Assembly: GCA_022885665.1 (NCBI GenBank)
Contig: JAGQDJ010000085.1
Coordinates: 62,001 to 126,000, forward strand
Direction: 5' to 3'
Length of the DNA: 64,000 nucleotides
Source: Triops longicaudatus
Lineage: Eukaryota; Arthropoda; Branchiopoda; Notostraca; Triopsidae
Shown: piece by piece, positions 38,201 through 48,700 of the stretch
Layout: each line of letters starts with the position of its first letter
Numbering within the stretch: position 1 is the stretch's first letter
Notes under the pieces: model-generated
Seen by the model: the letters and a program-made list of their open reading frames with translations, nothing else
Database searches by the model: none
What the model was told of the DNA's origin: nothing
Program-made: the position numbers and the translations under genes

Positions 38201-41200
38201 ATATCGATCCTATTGGCAAACCGGTTCCACACGCGTCGGCTTTTAAACAAACAACAGGTAAAATGAATTTCAGAATCTTAGGTCTTGTATACGACCCGTA
38301 ATTGTACGCAATAAAGGCGAAGCTGTTTATGTGGACGACATGCCTCGTTTGGAGAACGAGCTCTATGCTGCTTTGGTGCTCAGTACAAGATCCTATGCCA
38401 AAATTGTTTCCGTCGATCCTTCTGCAGCTCTGAAACTAGAAGGTGTTCATGCCTTCTTCTCTGCTGCTGACGTACCTGGCACAAACTCATGTGGTGCCGT
38501 GATTCACGACGAGTACGTTTTCGCTGCGGGTCAGGTAAGCTTGCAACATCACTCATAGTATTCTTCTGGTCATTTCAATGTTTCTAAGGTGACGTGCACG
38601 GGTCAAGTCATTGGCTGTGTCGTCGCCGGGGATCTTATCACTGCACAACGCGGTGCCCGAGAAGTTAAAGTCGTCTATGAAGACTTAAGTCCTGTCATTT
38701 TGACAATTCAAGTAAAAGCTCACTTAGCAAAATTCGGATGAAAATTTCAAAATGCTTTCCTAGGATGCCATTGCGCACGAGTCCTTCTTTGACGGGTTTA
38801 CCAAGAGCATAAATCAAGGAGATGTCGAAACGGCACTTAAGGACGCTAACCACGTCATCGAAGGCCAATTCCACATGTCTGGACAAGAGCATTTCTACTT
38901 GGAAACGAATGTCACTATCGCAGTTCCCAAAGGCGAAGACGGAGAAATGGAACTGTTCTGTTCGACTCAAAACCCTAGCGAAATTCAGGTACGCTTGGGT
39001 TTCCTCACTCTTTCCCCTCTTCACCCTTTCTTAATGCGTTGATCTTTTTCAAAACCGCTCATTAAGGGGCTCAGAGGAAAATTCTCAGTAAACAAACGAT
39101 TGCCTTAGCAAATATGCAAACTATTTGCCTAACTGATTTGATTTTGAGATAGTGCATATGGAAAGTCGCAATTCCGCACTTTTGATTTCGGGTCATACTC
39201 AAGAAACCTGCTCTAGTTTTCGTAAAAGCCAGCTTTTTATTTTTATATTTTTGTACGATGAAAATTTTCTTCATTTTTCTTGGTTCTCATTAAATACGAT
39301 ATTTTTTACATTCTGATTAAATTGTTTTGACAGTCTGAAGTAGCTAAAGTACTGGGAGTTCCTGCGAACCGAATTGTTTGTCGTGTGAAGCGAATGGGAG
39401 GAGGTTTTGGCGGGAAAGAGACCAGGGCTTCGCTTGTCGCATTGCCAACAGCCGTTGCGGCGCACAAGTATTAAGCTTCTTCTCACAAAGCATTTGAAAC
39501 GATTTTTTTAAATAGGCTAAACAGACCAGTTCGCTGCGTATTAGAGAGAGACGAAGACATGACCATAACCGGAACCCGTCACCCATTCCTAGGCCGCTAT
39601 AAAGTAGGATTCACCAGTGAAGGTCGCATTACTGCCATGCAAGTGCAACTTTACAGCAACGCAGGCAATACTTTGGATCTCTCAGCTGCGGTAGGCATGC
39701 TTCACGCCATTAGTACTAAAGTTTCACTTTAATATTGTGAGGATTACGTTAGGTCATGGAAAGAGCTATGTTTCACATTGAAAATGCGTACAAAATCCCG
39801 AATTTGAACGTCATTGGCCGCGTTTGCAAGACGAATCTTCCATCGAATACTGCATTTAGGGGCTTTGGAGGTCCTCAGGGCATGTTGGTGTGCGAGCATA
39901 TTATCACTAGCGTGGCTGCCAAGTTGAATGTATCGCCGGAAGAAATTAGAATCAAGAATTTTTACAAGGAAGGCGACACGACGCACTATAATCAACGGTT
40001 GGAATACTGCACATTATCCCGGTGCTGGGAGGAATGCGTTCAGACTTCTGGCTACGAAGCTAAGAAGGCTCAAGTGGCCGAATTTAACAAGTACGAAGTG
40101 TGAAATTGAATTTTTATTTTTATACGAATATTTTTATGTATAACAGACAAAACCGTTGGAAAAAACGTGGTTTGGCTATTGTTCCAACTAAATTTGGTAT
40201 TGCCTTCACCTTACCGATGTTAAACCAGGCTGGAGCGCTCGTCATGATCTATAAAGATGGGTCGATACTACTCAGCCACGGAGGTACCGAAATGGGCCAA
40301 GGCTTGCACACCAAGATGATCCAAATCGCTAGTAGAGTACTTGGCATTCCGGACTCCAAAATTCACATTGCCGAAACCGGAACTGATAAAGTACCGAACA
40401 CGTCACCTACAGCTGCAAGCGCATCTTCTGACCTAAACGGAATGGCGGTCTTGGTAATGCTTTCAGCAATGAACCGAATAAACAAAAAGCTTGAAAATAT
40501 CTCAGAAAATACGTAGCAATTTTCACGCGTAAAGAGTACCTTGAAAGCATTTAAAGAAAAAAAATCTAAAGAATATTAGTTTTTTGTAAGTTCAATGAAA
40601 CTCTTTAAATTTCTGCAGAAATGTTGCAAGATTCGCGTTTCATCATTAGCTTACAATTGTGTGTCCTTTTTCTAGAATGCTTGCCAAACGATAGTGGAGA
40701 GATTGAAGCCGATTAAAGATTGCAATCCCTATGCAACGTGGGAACAGATAATTTTGAAGGCCTATGTTGAAAGGATCAGCCTTTCGGCAACCGGTTTCTA
40801 CAGGTAATATTCTGAATATTCCTCTAATCTGTTTAATCTGCTACACGTCAGGACTCCGGGTATCGGGTATAATTTTGCGACGAATTCGGGAAATCCTTTT
40901 AATTATTTCACCTACGGCGCCGCGTGTTCTGAAGTAGAAATTGACTGCCTCACGGGAGACCATCGGGTAAATACTTCGATGCAACTCTTTGAAATAGACA
41001 ATTATGTTTTCTTTTCCATGTAGGTCTTGCGAACGGATATCGTTATGGATCTCGGAGAAAGCTTGAATCCGGCTATTGACATTGGACAGATTGAAGGAGG
41101 GTTTGTGCAAGGTTTGGGACTGTACACGTTGGAAGAACCTATGTTCACCCCAACAGGCGCACTTATAACGAAAGGACCTTCTAATTACAAACTTCCTGGA

Positions 41201-41680
41201 GTTACGGACATTCCACTGGAATTTAATGTATCGCTCCTAAGGGGAGCGCCTAATCCTCGTGCGGTATTCTCTTCTAAGGTACCATAAAGGCATCCTACAC
41301 AAAAGTCAAAGCCTGGTTTTGCAGTCCTGAAATAAAGCTTAGATGTGAAAAGATTAAAATACTGTGGTCTCTAGGCTGTTGGGGAACCGCCGCTGTTTTT
41401 AGCTTCTTCGGTGTTTTTCGCAATCAAAAATGCAGTTCAAGCTGCACGCGAAGAAATGCTGTTGGAAGGAGAATTTCAATTTAATTCTCCAGCAACCGCT
41501 GAGCGAATCCGTATGGCATGCGTAGACCAGTTAACGAATACGGTAAGATTAATAGGAAATATTTTTTCATACTAAAATTTCTTTTGGGCTTATCTTGTTT
41601 GTTCTCATCTACTTCCGTTGCTGTAATAGGTCAGCATACCAGAGCCTGGAACTTATAAACCGTGGTCCATTGTTGTATGA
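35295..41680 (+). CDS. XDH: Xanthine dehydrogenase (XDH)
   Basis: A cytosolic molybdo-flavoenzyme oxidising hypoxanthine to xanthine and urate with NAD+. I read 23 exons, 1346 residues, all phases consistent: 35295-35403, 35481-35577, 35643-35878, 36342-36595, 36673-36814, 36918-37162, 37224-37317, 37377-37486, 37554-37738, 37804-38059, 38182-38257, 38317-38534, 38589-38711, 38764-38988, 39334-39467, 39516-39690, 39753-40090, 40147-40453, 40676-40803, 40852-40966, 41024-41278, 41375-41542, 41630-41680. N-terminal 2Fe-2S: GCGEGGCGAC (residues 45-54); second 2Fe-2S: QCGFCTPG and NLCRCTGYRP. The FAD domain has VVGNTEIG and YRKN. The molybdopterin domain has GQEHFYLE, RMGGGFGGKE, NTAFRGFGGPQGM and AVGEPPLFLA, so the catalytic Glu and substrate Arg are present. 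These substrate-site residues and the TYKPWS ending favour XDH over aldehyde oxidase. No break was seen. Confidence 0.96.
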
Positions 41681-42349
41681 TGACGTGTGCCGTAGAAGTA
41701 AACTATTTTCGTAGGCTCGTTTGTACCACCTGAGAATCAAATTACAAAGATATTATGAGAAAATACGTCCAAGGCTTTTTTTTAATGAAGACAGGAGGAC
41801 CCTTATGTCTCCAAAAATTTAATACCTGCCCTCTTCACTTCGAAAAAAATTCTGTATACAGCCTCACCAACTACCATGATTTTTATATGCGAGGAATAAT
41901 CCAAATCGTACGACGAGAACGGATTTTCCCCGCAAAACTGCTTATCCTGTGATTTAAATATGGCTGTTTTCACTTTATCAAGCTGACCTGAGGCGAACTG
42001 GTACATTAATGTGACGATTTAAAGTTCAAAGATGTAATCAAGAACGGTGTGATATGTCATAAGAACCCTGAAGGGTTATTCCTTGGAGCCTACTGGGCTT
42101 TTGCCTGTCTGATTTTATTTTCATGGTGCGGAAAAGAGCCAATGATGTGAGGAAATGATTACGTATTCGTCAATCGTGACGTATATTTCGTCAAATCTAA
42201 AACGCCACCTATGATGGACTTCTAAAAGCTTTACCTGGGTTCCGCCACCTACCGTGGGAAAACTAGCGACACGTAACGGTGCTTCTTTACTGTTTTAGGG
42301 ATAGGGTTTGGGTTAGTTTCTCTCACGTCTTTAAAGTTTACAGAGAAAA
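41681..42349. other. XDH-TMX1 intergenic spacer
   Basis: 669 bp with no coding signal. A few TTAGGG-like hexamers occur at 42295-42316 but are too degenerate to be a telomeric repeat. Confidence 0.5.
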
Positions 42350-43336
42350 ATGTTTCTACGGATATTTTTGTTAAGCTTGTTAGCTTTATACAATGTTTGT
42401 GAATGTAAAACCCATGTGATTATCTTAAACGAAGACAACTGGCAAGAAATGACCCAAGGAGAATGGATGGTCGAATTGTGAGTTTATGCTTCAATTGTTT
42501 TCCTCAGGAAAAAATAATAAAACATTACATTGACTTCTCACATTGTTTTAGTTACGCTCCATGGTGTCCCGCTTGCAAAGCCTTACAACCATTGTGGAAC
42601 GACTTTGCTACGTGGGGTGAAGATCTGGGAATTAAAGTTGGTCAAGTTGATGTCACCTGGTCGCCCGGCCTTAGTGGAAGGTTTATGGTCACTGCCTTGC
42701 CTACCATCTACCAGTAAGTACACATACGCAGATAATAATTCATGCTTTTAACTGTTGCTTCGCTCTTTTAGCGTAAAAGATGGCGAATTTAGGCAGTATC
42801 GCGGTGCTAGAGATAAGGATGAGTTTATTAGCTTCGTGGAAGAGAAGAAATGGAAAGAGATTGAACCTATTCCTAGCTGGAAATCACCTTCTTCTGTGCA
42901 AATGTCCCTAGTCTCTTGCTTCTTCCGTTTGTCTATGCACCTTCGCAATATCCATACCCATTTGACTGAAGATTATGGTCTACCCTATTGGGGCTCGTAC
43001 GTTATTTTCGCTGCGGCTACCATTATCGTTGGAGCCATCTTGGGCCTGATTTTGGTTTTCGTCATTGACTGTGTCTACCCACCTAAAATTGGATCCCCCA
43101 AGAAGACTGTCTCCGAAGTTTCTAGTAAAGATAAGTCTGACGGTGAAGACGAAGACCACGATGAGCTTCTTGACGAACAGTCCTCCCAGGCAGCAGAATC
43201 CAGCGGCGTAGAGGATGACGAAGGCCATCATTCTCAGTCTGACAAAGAAGCTGAGCAAGTTGCGAAAACGGAATCAGGCTCTGAGGCCAAAACTAGCCCT
43301 GATGTTCGTAAACGGCGCGCCAGGAAAGCTGATTAA
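42350..43336 (+). CDS. TMX1: Thioredoxin-related transmembrane protein 1 (TMX1)
   Basis: A type I ER membrane oxidoreductase of the PDI family, acting on client disulfides. Exons 42350-42477, 42552-42713 and 42772-43336 give 284 residues. A signal peptide (FLRIFLLSLLALYNV) is followed by a thioredoxin domain with active site WCPAC (Cys48, Cys51), the same centre as human TMX1, then DVTWSPGLSGRFMVTALPTIY including the cis-proline, and GEFRQYRG. A membrane segment (IFAAATIIVGAILGLILVFV) follows GLPYWGSY. The cytosolic tail is highly acidic and ends KRRARKAD. A cysteine directly after the membrane segment (VIDCVY) is placed like the palmitoylated cysteines of human TMX1. AATAAA at 43866-43871 is a candidate poly(A) signal. 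Confidence 0.95.
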
Positions 43337-44224
43337 AGATAAAATCTAGTTTGACTGTTGGTATTTGGGGAGTGGAATTTTGACAAGTTGGAAACAAGAA
43401 TTGTGGAGGCCTTCTTTGTATTTTGTTAATGATTTTGTTGGAAGCTAGGGCAAGGTGTGGAGAGACAGTAGGATTATACTGGGTGATAGGGGGCGAATTC
43501 TAGTGCACATAACTAATTGAAACCGGAGCGTTTGAACTTTCATAAAGAAGGCTGAGTAACCAAAGCAGAATACAGTTAATATAGTTTCCGGGCCTTTTTT
43601 ATGTTTTTTCAGACATTCTAAGGGAAAGCAATTCGTCAATTAGTTTGGTGAACCACTGAAGCTAAAAAAAATCCGTGCATCGATGGATTCGTTGATTCCA
43701 ACTATTGTTAGCAGTAACCAGTGAGAACTTTTTCACCTTAATTTCGGGAAAAGTAGTCTTGCGGGAAAAAATCTCAGCTTTTGGGCGTTAAAATTAAACG
43801 CGCGATTATTTAAAAGACTTGATTCTGCTTCTTGGATCACACCCTTTTTTCCTTTTTTTAAGAAAAATAAAACTACACATTCCTGTCCCGATTGGCGGCT
43901 TTGTTTTTTTTTTATCTTTTTTCTTCTTGTTTGTCAATACATTTTCTTGTTTGCTACGATCTTCGGTGTTGTTTACTTGTAATGCAAGCAAAAATGTAAT
44001 TCAACAGTTTTTCTTATATTTCTGAAGATAACACACTATCAAAGTCTTTGCTTACAAATGAAACAGATCACTTGTCTGAAAATAGCGTTTTTCGTAAGAG
44101 TTTGGCGGGTAAGGAACGTAGGATAAAATAAATAGACACCGTTGTGTTGAAGACAGTTGACTAATATGGTGGGAAGGTTGCTGTCTTGAGCCGGAAAGCG
44201 AAACGAACAGGCTACGTATCATTT
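43337..44224. other. Convergent 3' flanks of TMX1 and the six-cysteine peptide gene
   Basis: No coding signal. TMX1 (plus) and the peptide gene (minus) converge here. T-rich around 43.85-43.93 kb. Confidence 0.5.
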
Positions 44225-44578
44225 TCAAGCTCCGAGGCCGTAATTAAGAAAATCGCTGCACCAAATTCGGGAACTTAGCTTGTAGCAGCATAACGGATAC
44301 GCTCGTGGGGATTTGGTAGCTGTGGCACAACGCTGACATAAATCCCGTACATTTTCCTAAGAGAAAAGGGTAACTATCACACTTACGCCCCGGAAGTTCT
44401 CTAAATCGCGTACTTGAGAATCACAGTCTGTGCCTTGCCGCATTGTCCGCCGTAGCAATGCCATATCAAACGATGATTGACTAGCTGAGGAGGCGAACGG
44501 ATTAGGGAGAGGTTCGCTTTGGATGGACGTACTCAAACCGATCACGGCGAGAAACAGCAACATCCACCGGCAAGACAT
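44225..44578 (-). CDS. Secreted six-cysteine peptide precursor (neuropeptide/hormone-like, unassigned)
   Basis: I do not recognise the family. Coding exons 44578-44387 and 44356-44225 join in phase across a 30-bp intron (GTAAGT...CTCTTAG) into 107 residues. ATG follows directly after an acceptor (TTTTTTTACAG), and a donor at 44868 (AGAG then GTAAGT) defines a 5' UTR exon preceded by a TATA box. The protein has a signal peptide (CRWMLLFLAVIGLSTSIQS), a short propeptide with Pro and Ser, an Arg-Arg cleavage site (43-44), then a roughly 63-residue mature part with Cys52, 71, 74, 87, 88 and 97 (spacing C-x18-C-x2-C-x12-CC-x8-C) and a NYGLGA end. Six cysteines imply three disulfides. The architecture suits a secreted hormone, neuropeptide or defence peptide; which one cannot be told from sequence. 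The 30-bp intron is very short and is the weakest point of the model. Confidence 0.6.
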
Positions 44579-44599
44579 CTGTAAAAAAATGCTTAAATA

Positions 44600-44745
44600 G
44601 AAACTCGTTTTAACGAAACCCCTGGGAACGGAAAAAGACGTATGGCCCAAGTTCGTTACAATGCACACTTTTTCTACATGTGCATAACTCGGGACATAAA
44701 GATCCGTACACTGCAGCCGAAAGTTCGTTATAACAGGACTAGCTG
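44600..44745. mobile_element. pogo/Tigger-like MITE, copy 5, in the peptide gene's first intron
   Basis: A 146-bp element between TA at 44598-44599 and 44746-44747. The left end is GAAACTCGTTTTAACGAAAC (the CAG is lost); the right end is GTTCGTTATAACAGGACTAG then CTG. The interior GTTCGTTACAATGCACAC resembles copy 3. It sits about 20 bp upstream of the acceptor that precedes the peptide start codon. Confidence 0.6.
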
Positions 44746-44868
44746 TAATGACAATTGTAATTTTTTATGCAGATTTTTTTTGGGAAACTTGATAAAAAAA
44801 ATTCTTATTTGTTCTCAGGACTACAGCACGGCAAAAAGACTGAAGTCGCACAAACTGGGTAACTTACC

Positions 44869-44963
44869 TCTGTAATAGCGAAGGTACAAGGAACAGCAAT
44901 TACTTGACGTAAAGACTAAGGATGAATAATGATGCTAGGGTCAACTGTGCCGACCTTTATATA
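44869..44963 (-). promoter_or_regulatory. Promoter and 5' UTR exon of the six-cysteine peptide gene
   Basis: CTATATAAAGG on the minus strand (about 44954-44964) is a strong TATA box. A start site about 30 bp on, near 44930, gives a 5' UTR exon of roughly 60 nt ending at the donor at 44868. No ATG starts a long frame in it. A TATA-driven promoter suits a regulated, tissue-restricted gene. Confidence 0.55.
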
Positions 44964-44969
44964 GGCAAA

Positions 44970-45730
44970 TGTAAGTAGTGGTGAGCGCGGAGAAGAGGCC
45001 ACTAGAGAAATAACTCGTAATGACAGGCGCGAAGAAAAAAACACATATGGTTGCTCTTTGAATCCCTCACAAGAGACATTTCTATTAAGAATGCGTAGGA
45101 AATGCTCTTCGATGGAGAAACAAATTCTACCGGGGGGCCTAGAAGCATCGTAATTAAAGCGAATCAATGAGACGCAACCCAAAATAAGGCAAATTGCATA
45201 CTACGCTACTGTAAATGAAAGTGGGATGAACGAGTCCTGAAAGCAGGGGACGAAGAATGAGGCAAAAACTCGCCGAAATTAGGGACGCTGCCTGTAATTA
45301 GGAGTCCAAAGTCAATTTGTATCTTGTATTGAAACTATCCTAAGTGCCTTACCGTTAACAAGCATGAATGGCTTACCTGTAAGAAACAAAGTAGCTTTGC
45401 AGAAACTTAAATAAGGAAATTATAATTAGTGTTATAAATCGAAACTCTATTTAAAAGTTCCGTCTTTCATTTCAACATTCGCTTAAACACGGGCTATGAG
45501 TTAACAAAGGCATTTATTTGCACGTCGTTGAGTACTCGCACTGTTTTATCCACAATTAACAAGACATTAGATACATAAGTGAGTAAGAGATGTTCCAGAT
45601 CAAAGCGGCGGAAAAAGAAAATTGTGGTAACCAAAGAAAAAGTTACAAAATAAATACAAAAGCTTAGAGGATTGGGCAAATTACAAGTTGACCAAACAGT
45701 TTCACAAAACGCCAATGGGCAATTCACACA
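44970..45730. other. Spacer between the peptide gene and nidogen
   Basis: It contains the upstream DNA of the peptide gene and the 3' flank of nidogen. Open frames of 77-88 codons on the minus strand look random. Confidence 0.45.
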
Positions 45731-48700
45731 CTAAATACAACTTCTGCTACCAAATCCATTCGGAAGACATAATAAGCCAGCTGGACAGCCTCCGTTTTGG
45801 ATTTGACAAGGAGACGATACTGAAAAGGAATTAAGGATTTTATTACGTCAATCAAAAGCATTTCAATCGCATTCCAAGAAAAAAAAAAGAGTATACCTCG
45901 GGGGCACGTTTCTGGTACAGCCACCAAGTCGTACAATTTACCGTGGCCACCTAAGGGCACTTCCAAGGAAGGATTGGAAGTTCCGTCGCTCTTCGCAGCG
46001 CTCTGAATTCGCTTCCTATAAATATACAATGGAAAATGCGATATTTTACGTTCGTACACATTTTGTTCGATTAAAGTAATTACTCTTCCCAATCGGTCCA
46101 GTATAAGTTTGCTCCCAAGCCAGTAATACCAAAGGGATGTTTCACGTGAGCTTTCACGGTCCGGCGAGTGCTTCCATCGATACGCGTGCACTCTGTAAGA
46201 GATGAGCATTGCATGAGCCGCACAACACGCGATAATCGCATGATAAAAGCTTACCAATTCGATGGGTTCCGGCATCTGCCCAGCACACTTCATCTCGTTC
46301 AGCATCAACGGTTAAGAAGTTGGGTAAGCCTAAGCCATCTCCCACCAAAATGGCGCGTTGACTACCATCTGCGTTTGCTTTTTCAATTTTGGGGCCACTG
46401 CGATTCCAGTCTGACCAAAATAATAATCTAGCCATCTAAAAATTAGTACGCAATTTTGCAAGATAAATAAAATAGTTGCTCTACCCTCTGGTAATATGAA
46501 TGGCTATGCTTCGAGGGTTGGACAAAGTAGTGTTTACTAAAGTACGGCGGATTTTCGTGTCCAAATTGGCCACTTCTATCGTGTTACGGCTCACGTCCAC
46601 CCAGTAGATATTCCGAGATGCCCAATCGATGGCAAGTCCTTCCGGTGACCCGATGTCTTTATTCCAAAAATAGGGGAACATCGTTTAATTAACACATTTA
46701 CTTCGGAAGTACGCTCTCGTTTACCTGCCAAGAAGGTCTCGCGTCCCGTTCCGTCGTAATTGGAATACTTAATGGAGTGACCAGTTGCATCACTCCAATA
46801 GACTTTCCCTTGGAGACAATCAATATCGGTACCTAAATTTATTAGTATAATAAGAAAATATTAGTAATGACTTATGTGTTAAGGAGACCAACTTCGTAAC
46901 AAAGAAAGATTTTAGTCCCAACTTACCAACAGCCGTTTGAAGGGGTTGAATCTGTACAATTCGTCCCGGGTTTAATGGAGAAGGTTTAAGTGGGACTCTT
47001 AGAACCGACATTCCGTGATTGACCAACAGGAAATTGCCATCGTGCTTCTTTAAAGCTGAATATTGCGGACATGAGAGGTAAATCTTCTAGAATAATTATG
47101 CAATCTATACCTTCACAATTGTAGCCGTCACCACTGAATTGCTCGGCACATTGGCACAAATATCCGTTCGTGGACCAAACGCAAGCAGCTTTCGGATGGC
47201 ACACATTAGGGTCTTGATTACAGGGCTTACTCGGACGGCAGTGGTGTCCATTTCCAGAGAAACCCTAAACATAAAGCAAACTATTAAGAATATCATAATA
47301 CATGAATTGTCAATGGATGAAAAGAATATAAAATATTAAATAAACAATGTTACAAAACAAATTATACGTAAAACTTGGAAGAGAAAAAAAGATTACAAAT
47401 TGGACACAACATAGAAAAATTAAAAGACATGTAAGTAAACATGAAGTAAATTGTACAAGTAATTTTTAATTTGTAAAAATAATGCTCTTCGCTAATTTGC
47501 AACCTCATTGCACCGGCAACGGTATCCAAATGCATCAATGTCGTAGGCGCATTCCGCGTGAGTGTCGCAATCGTGGAGAATATTGCAGCCTACTGTGGGC
47601 TGAGTATCATTAAGCTCATTTCCTGAAGTTTCAAGTGCGAGTGCCGGCTTCTCGCTCGACGTTGGCGTAATATCGCTAACCGGTGTGCAGGTGTTGCCGT
47701 CCCCGACGTAATGTTGGTTGCACTGGCAAATGTAGCGCTCTTCTTCACTGCTGTATAGACACTGTGCATTGATGTCACAATCTAGAAGACTATTGCATCC
47801 ATCTAAATCAAACCATAGTGAAGATAATCAGACAAAATATAATATTCATGACACCGAAAAAAAAGTGTTGGCAAAAATATGTTTACCATTTGGAGTACAA
47901 AGAATTCCATCGCCGCGATATCCAGCATTACAAACGCAAACGGATTTCAAAGTATCATCGTCGTAAATGCAACTGGCATGAGGATGGCAAAGGGTGGCGT
48001 CTTTATCGCAAGATATCTCGCTTTCAGGTGTAGCTACAATTTGGTCTAACAGATTTACTATTGAGTCATACATTTCAAACATTTTATTTCGAAGCTTACC
48101 TGTAGGTGTGCATTCCCAGCCATTGCCAACATACCCTGCGTTACAACGACATGCGTATTGGGTAATTGAGGGTTCGTATACGCATTGAGCTCGGGGATGG
48201 CAGTTGTTAATTACGTTACAAGAATCTAAGATAAAAGTTTCAAATTCAACACGCAACAAAAGTTAGCTACCATACCAGTGTTAGCTAAAGCATCGGATTG
48301 AAGATGGCAGGCATTGTCTCGGTAAACATACGGTGACGGACACCAGCATTCGCCCAGCACACAGATCGGATTGGCGGGTTTAGACTCTACGTCGCTGCAC
48401 ACGTAGCCATCTCCTTAATTTGAAATCAGTATTCAAAGCAACTTTAAATAACATAACAACGGGAACCTTCAAATCCAGGTAGGCATTTACACGCATAGGA
48501 TTGGACATTGGGATCATATATGCATTGCGCGTAAGGGGAACAGTTATCAGCCAGTTCACATGACTCCGCGTTGGGAATGCACACAATGCCATCTCCCGAG
48601 TATTCTGAGCGGCACTGGCACCGGAACCCTTTCACGTCATTTTTGTACACGCAATCTGCGTTAATGTCGCAGTAATTCAATTGACGGCAGTCAGGAGCTA

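Noticed and set aside
35295..41680. Aldehyde oxidase rather than xanthine dehydrogenase
   Set aside because: The YRKN segment, QEHFYLE, AFRGFGGPQ and TYKPWS ending match XDH along the whole length.
42295..42316. TTAGGG-like hexamers suggesting an interstitial telomere repeat
   Set aside because: Only three to four imperfect units; easily chance.
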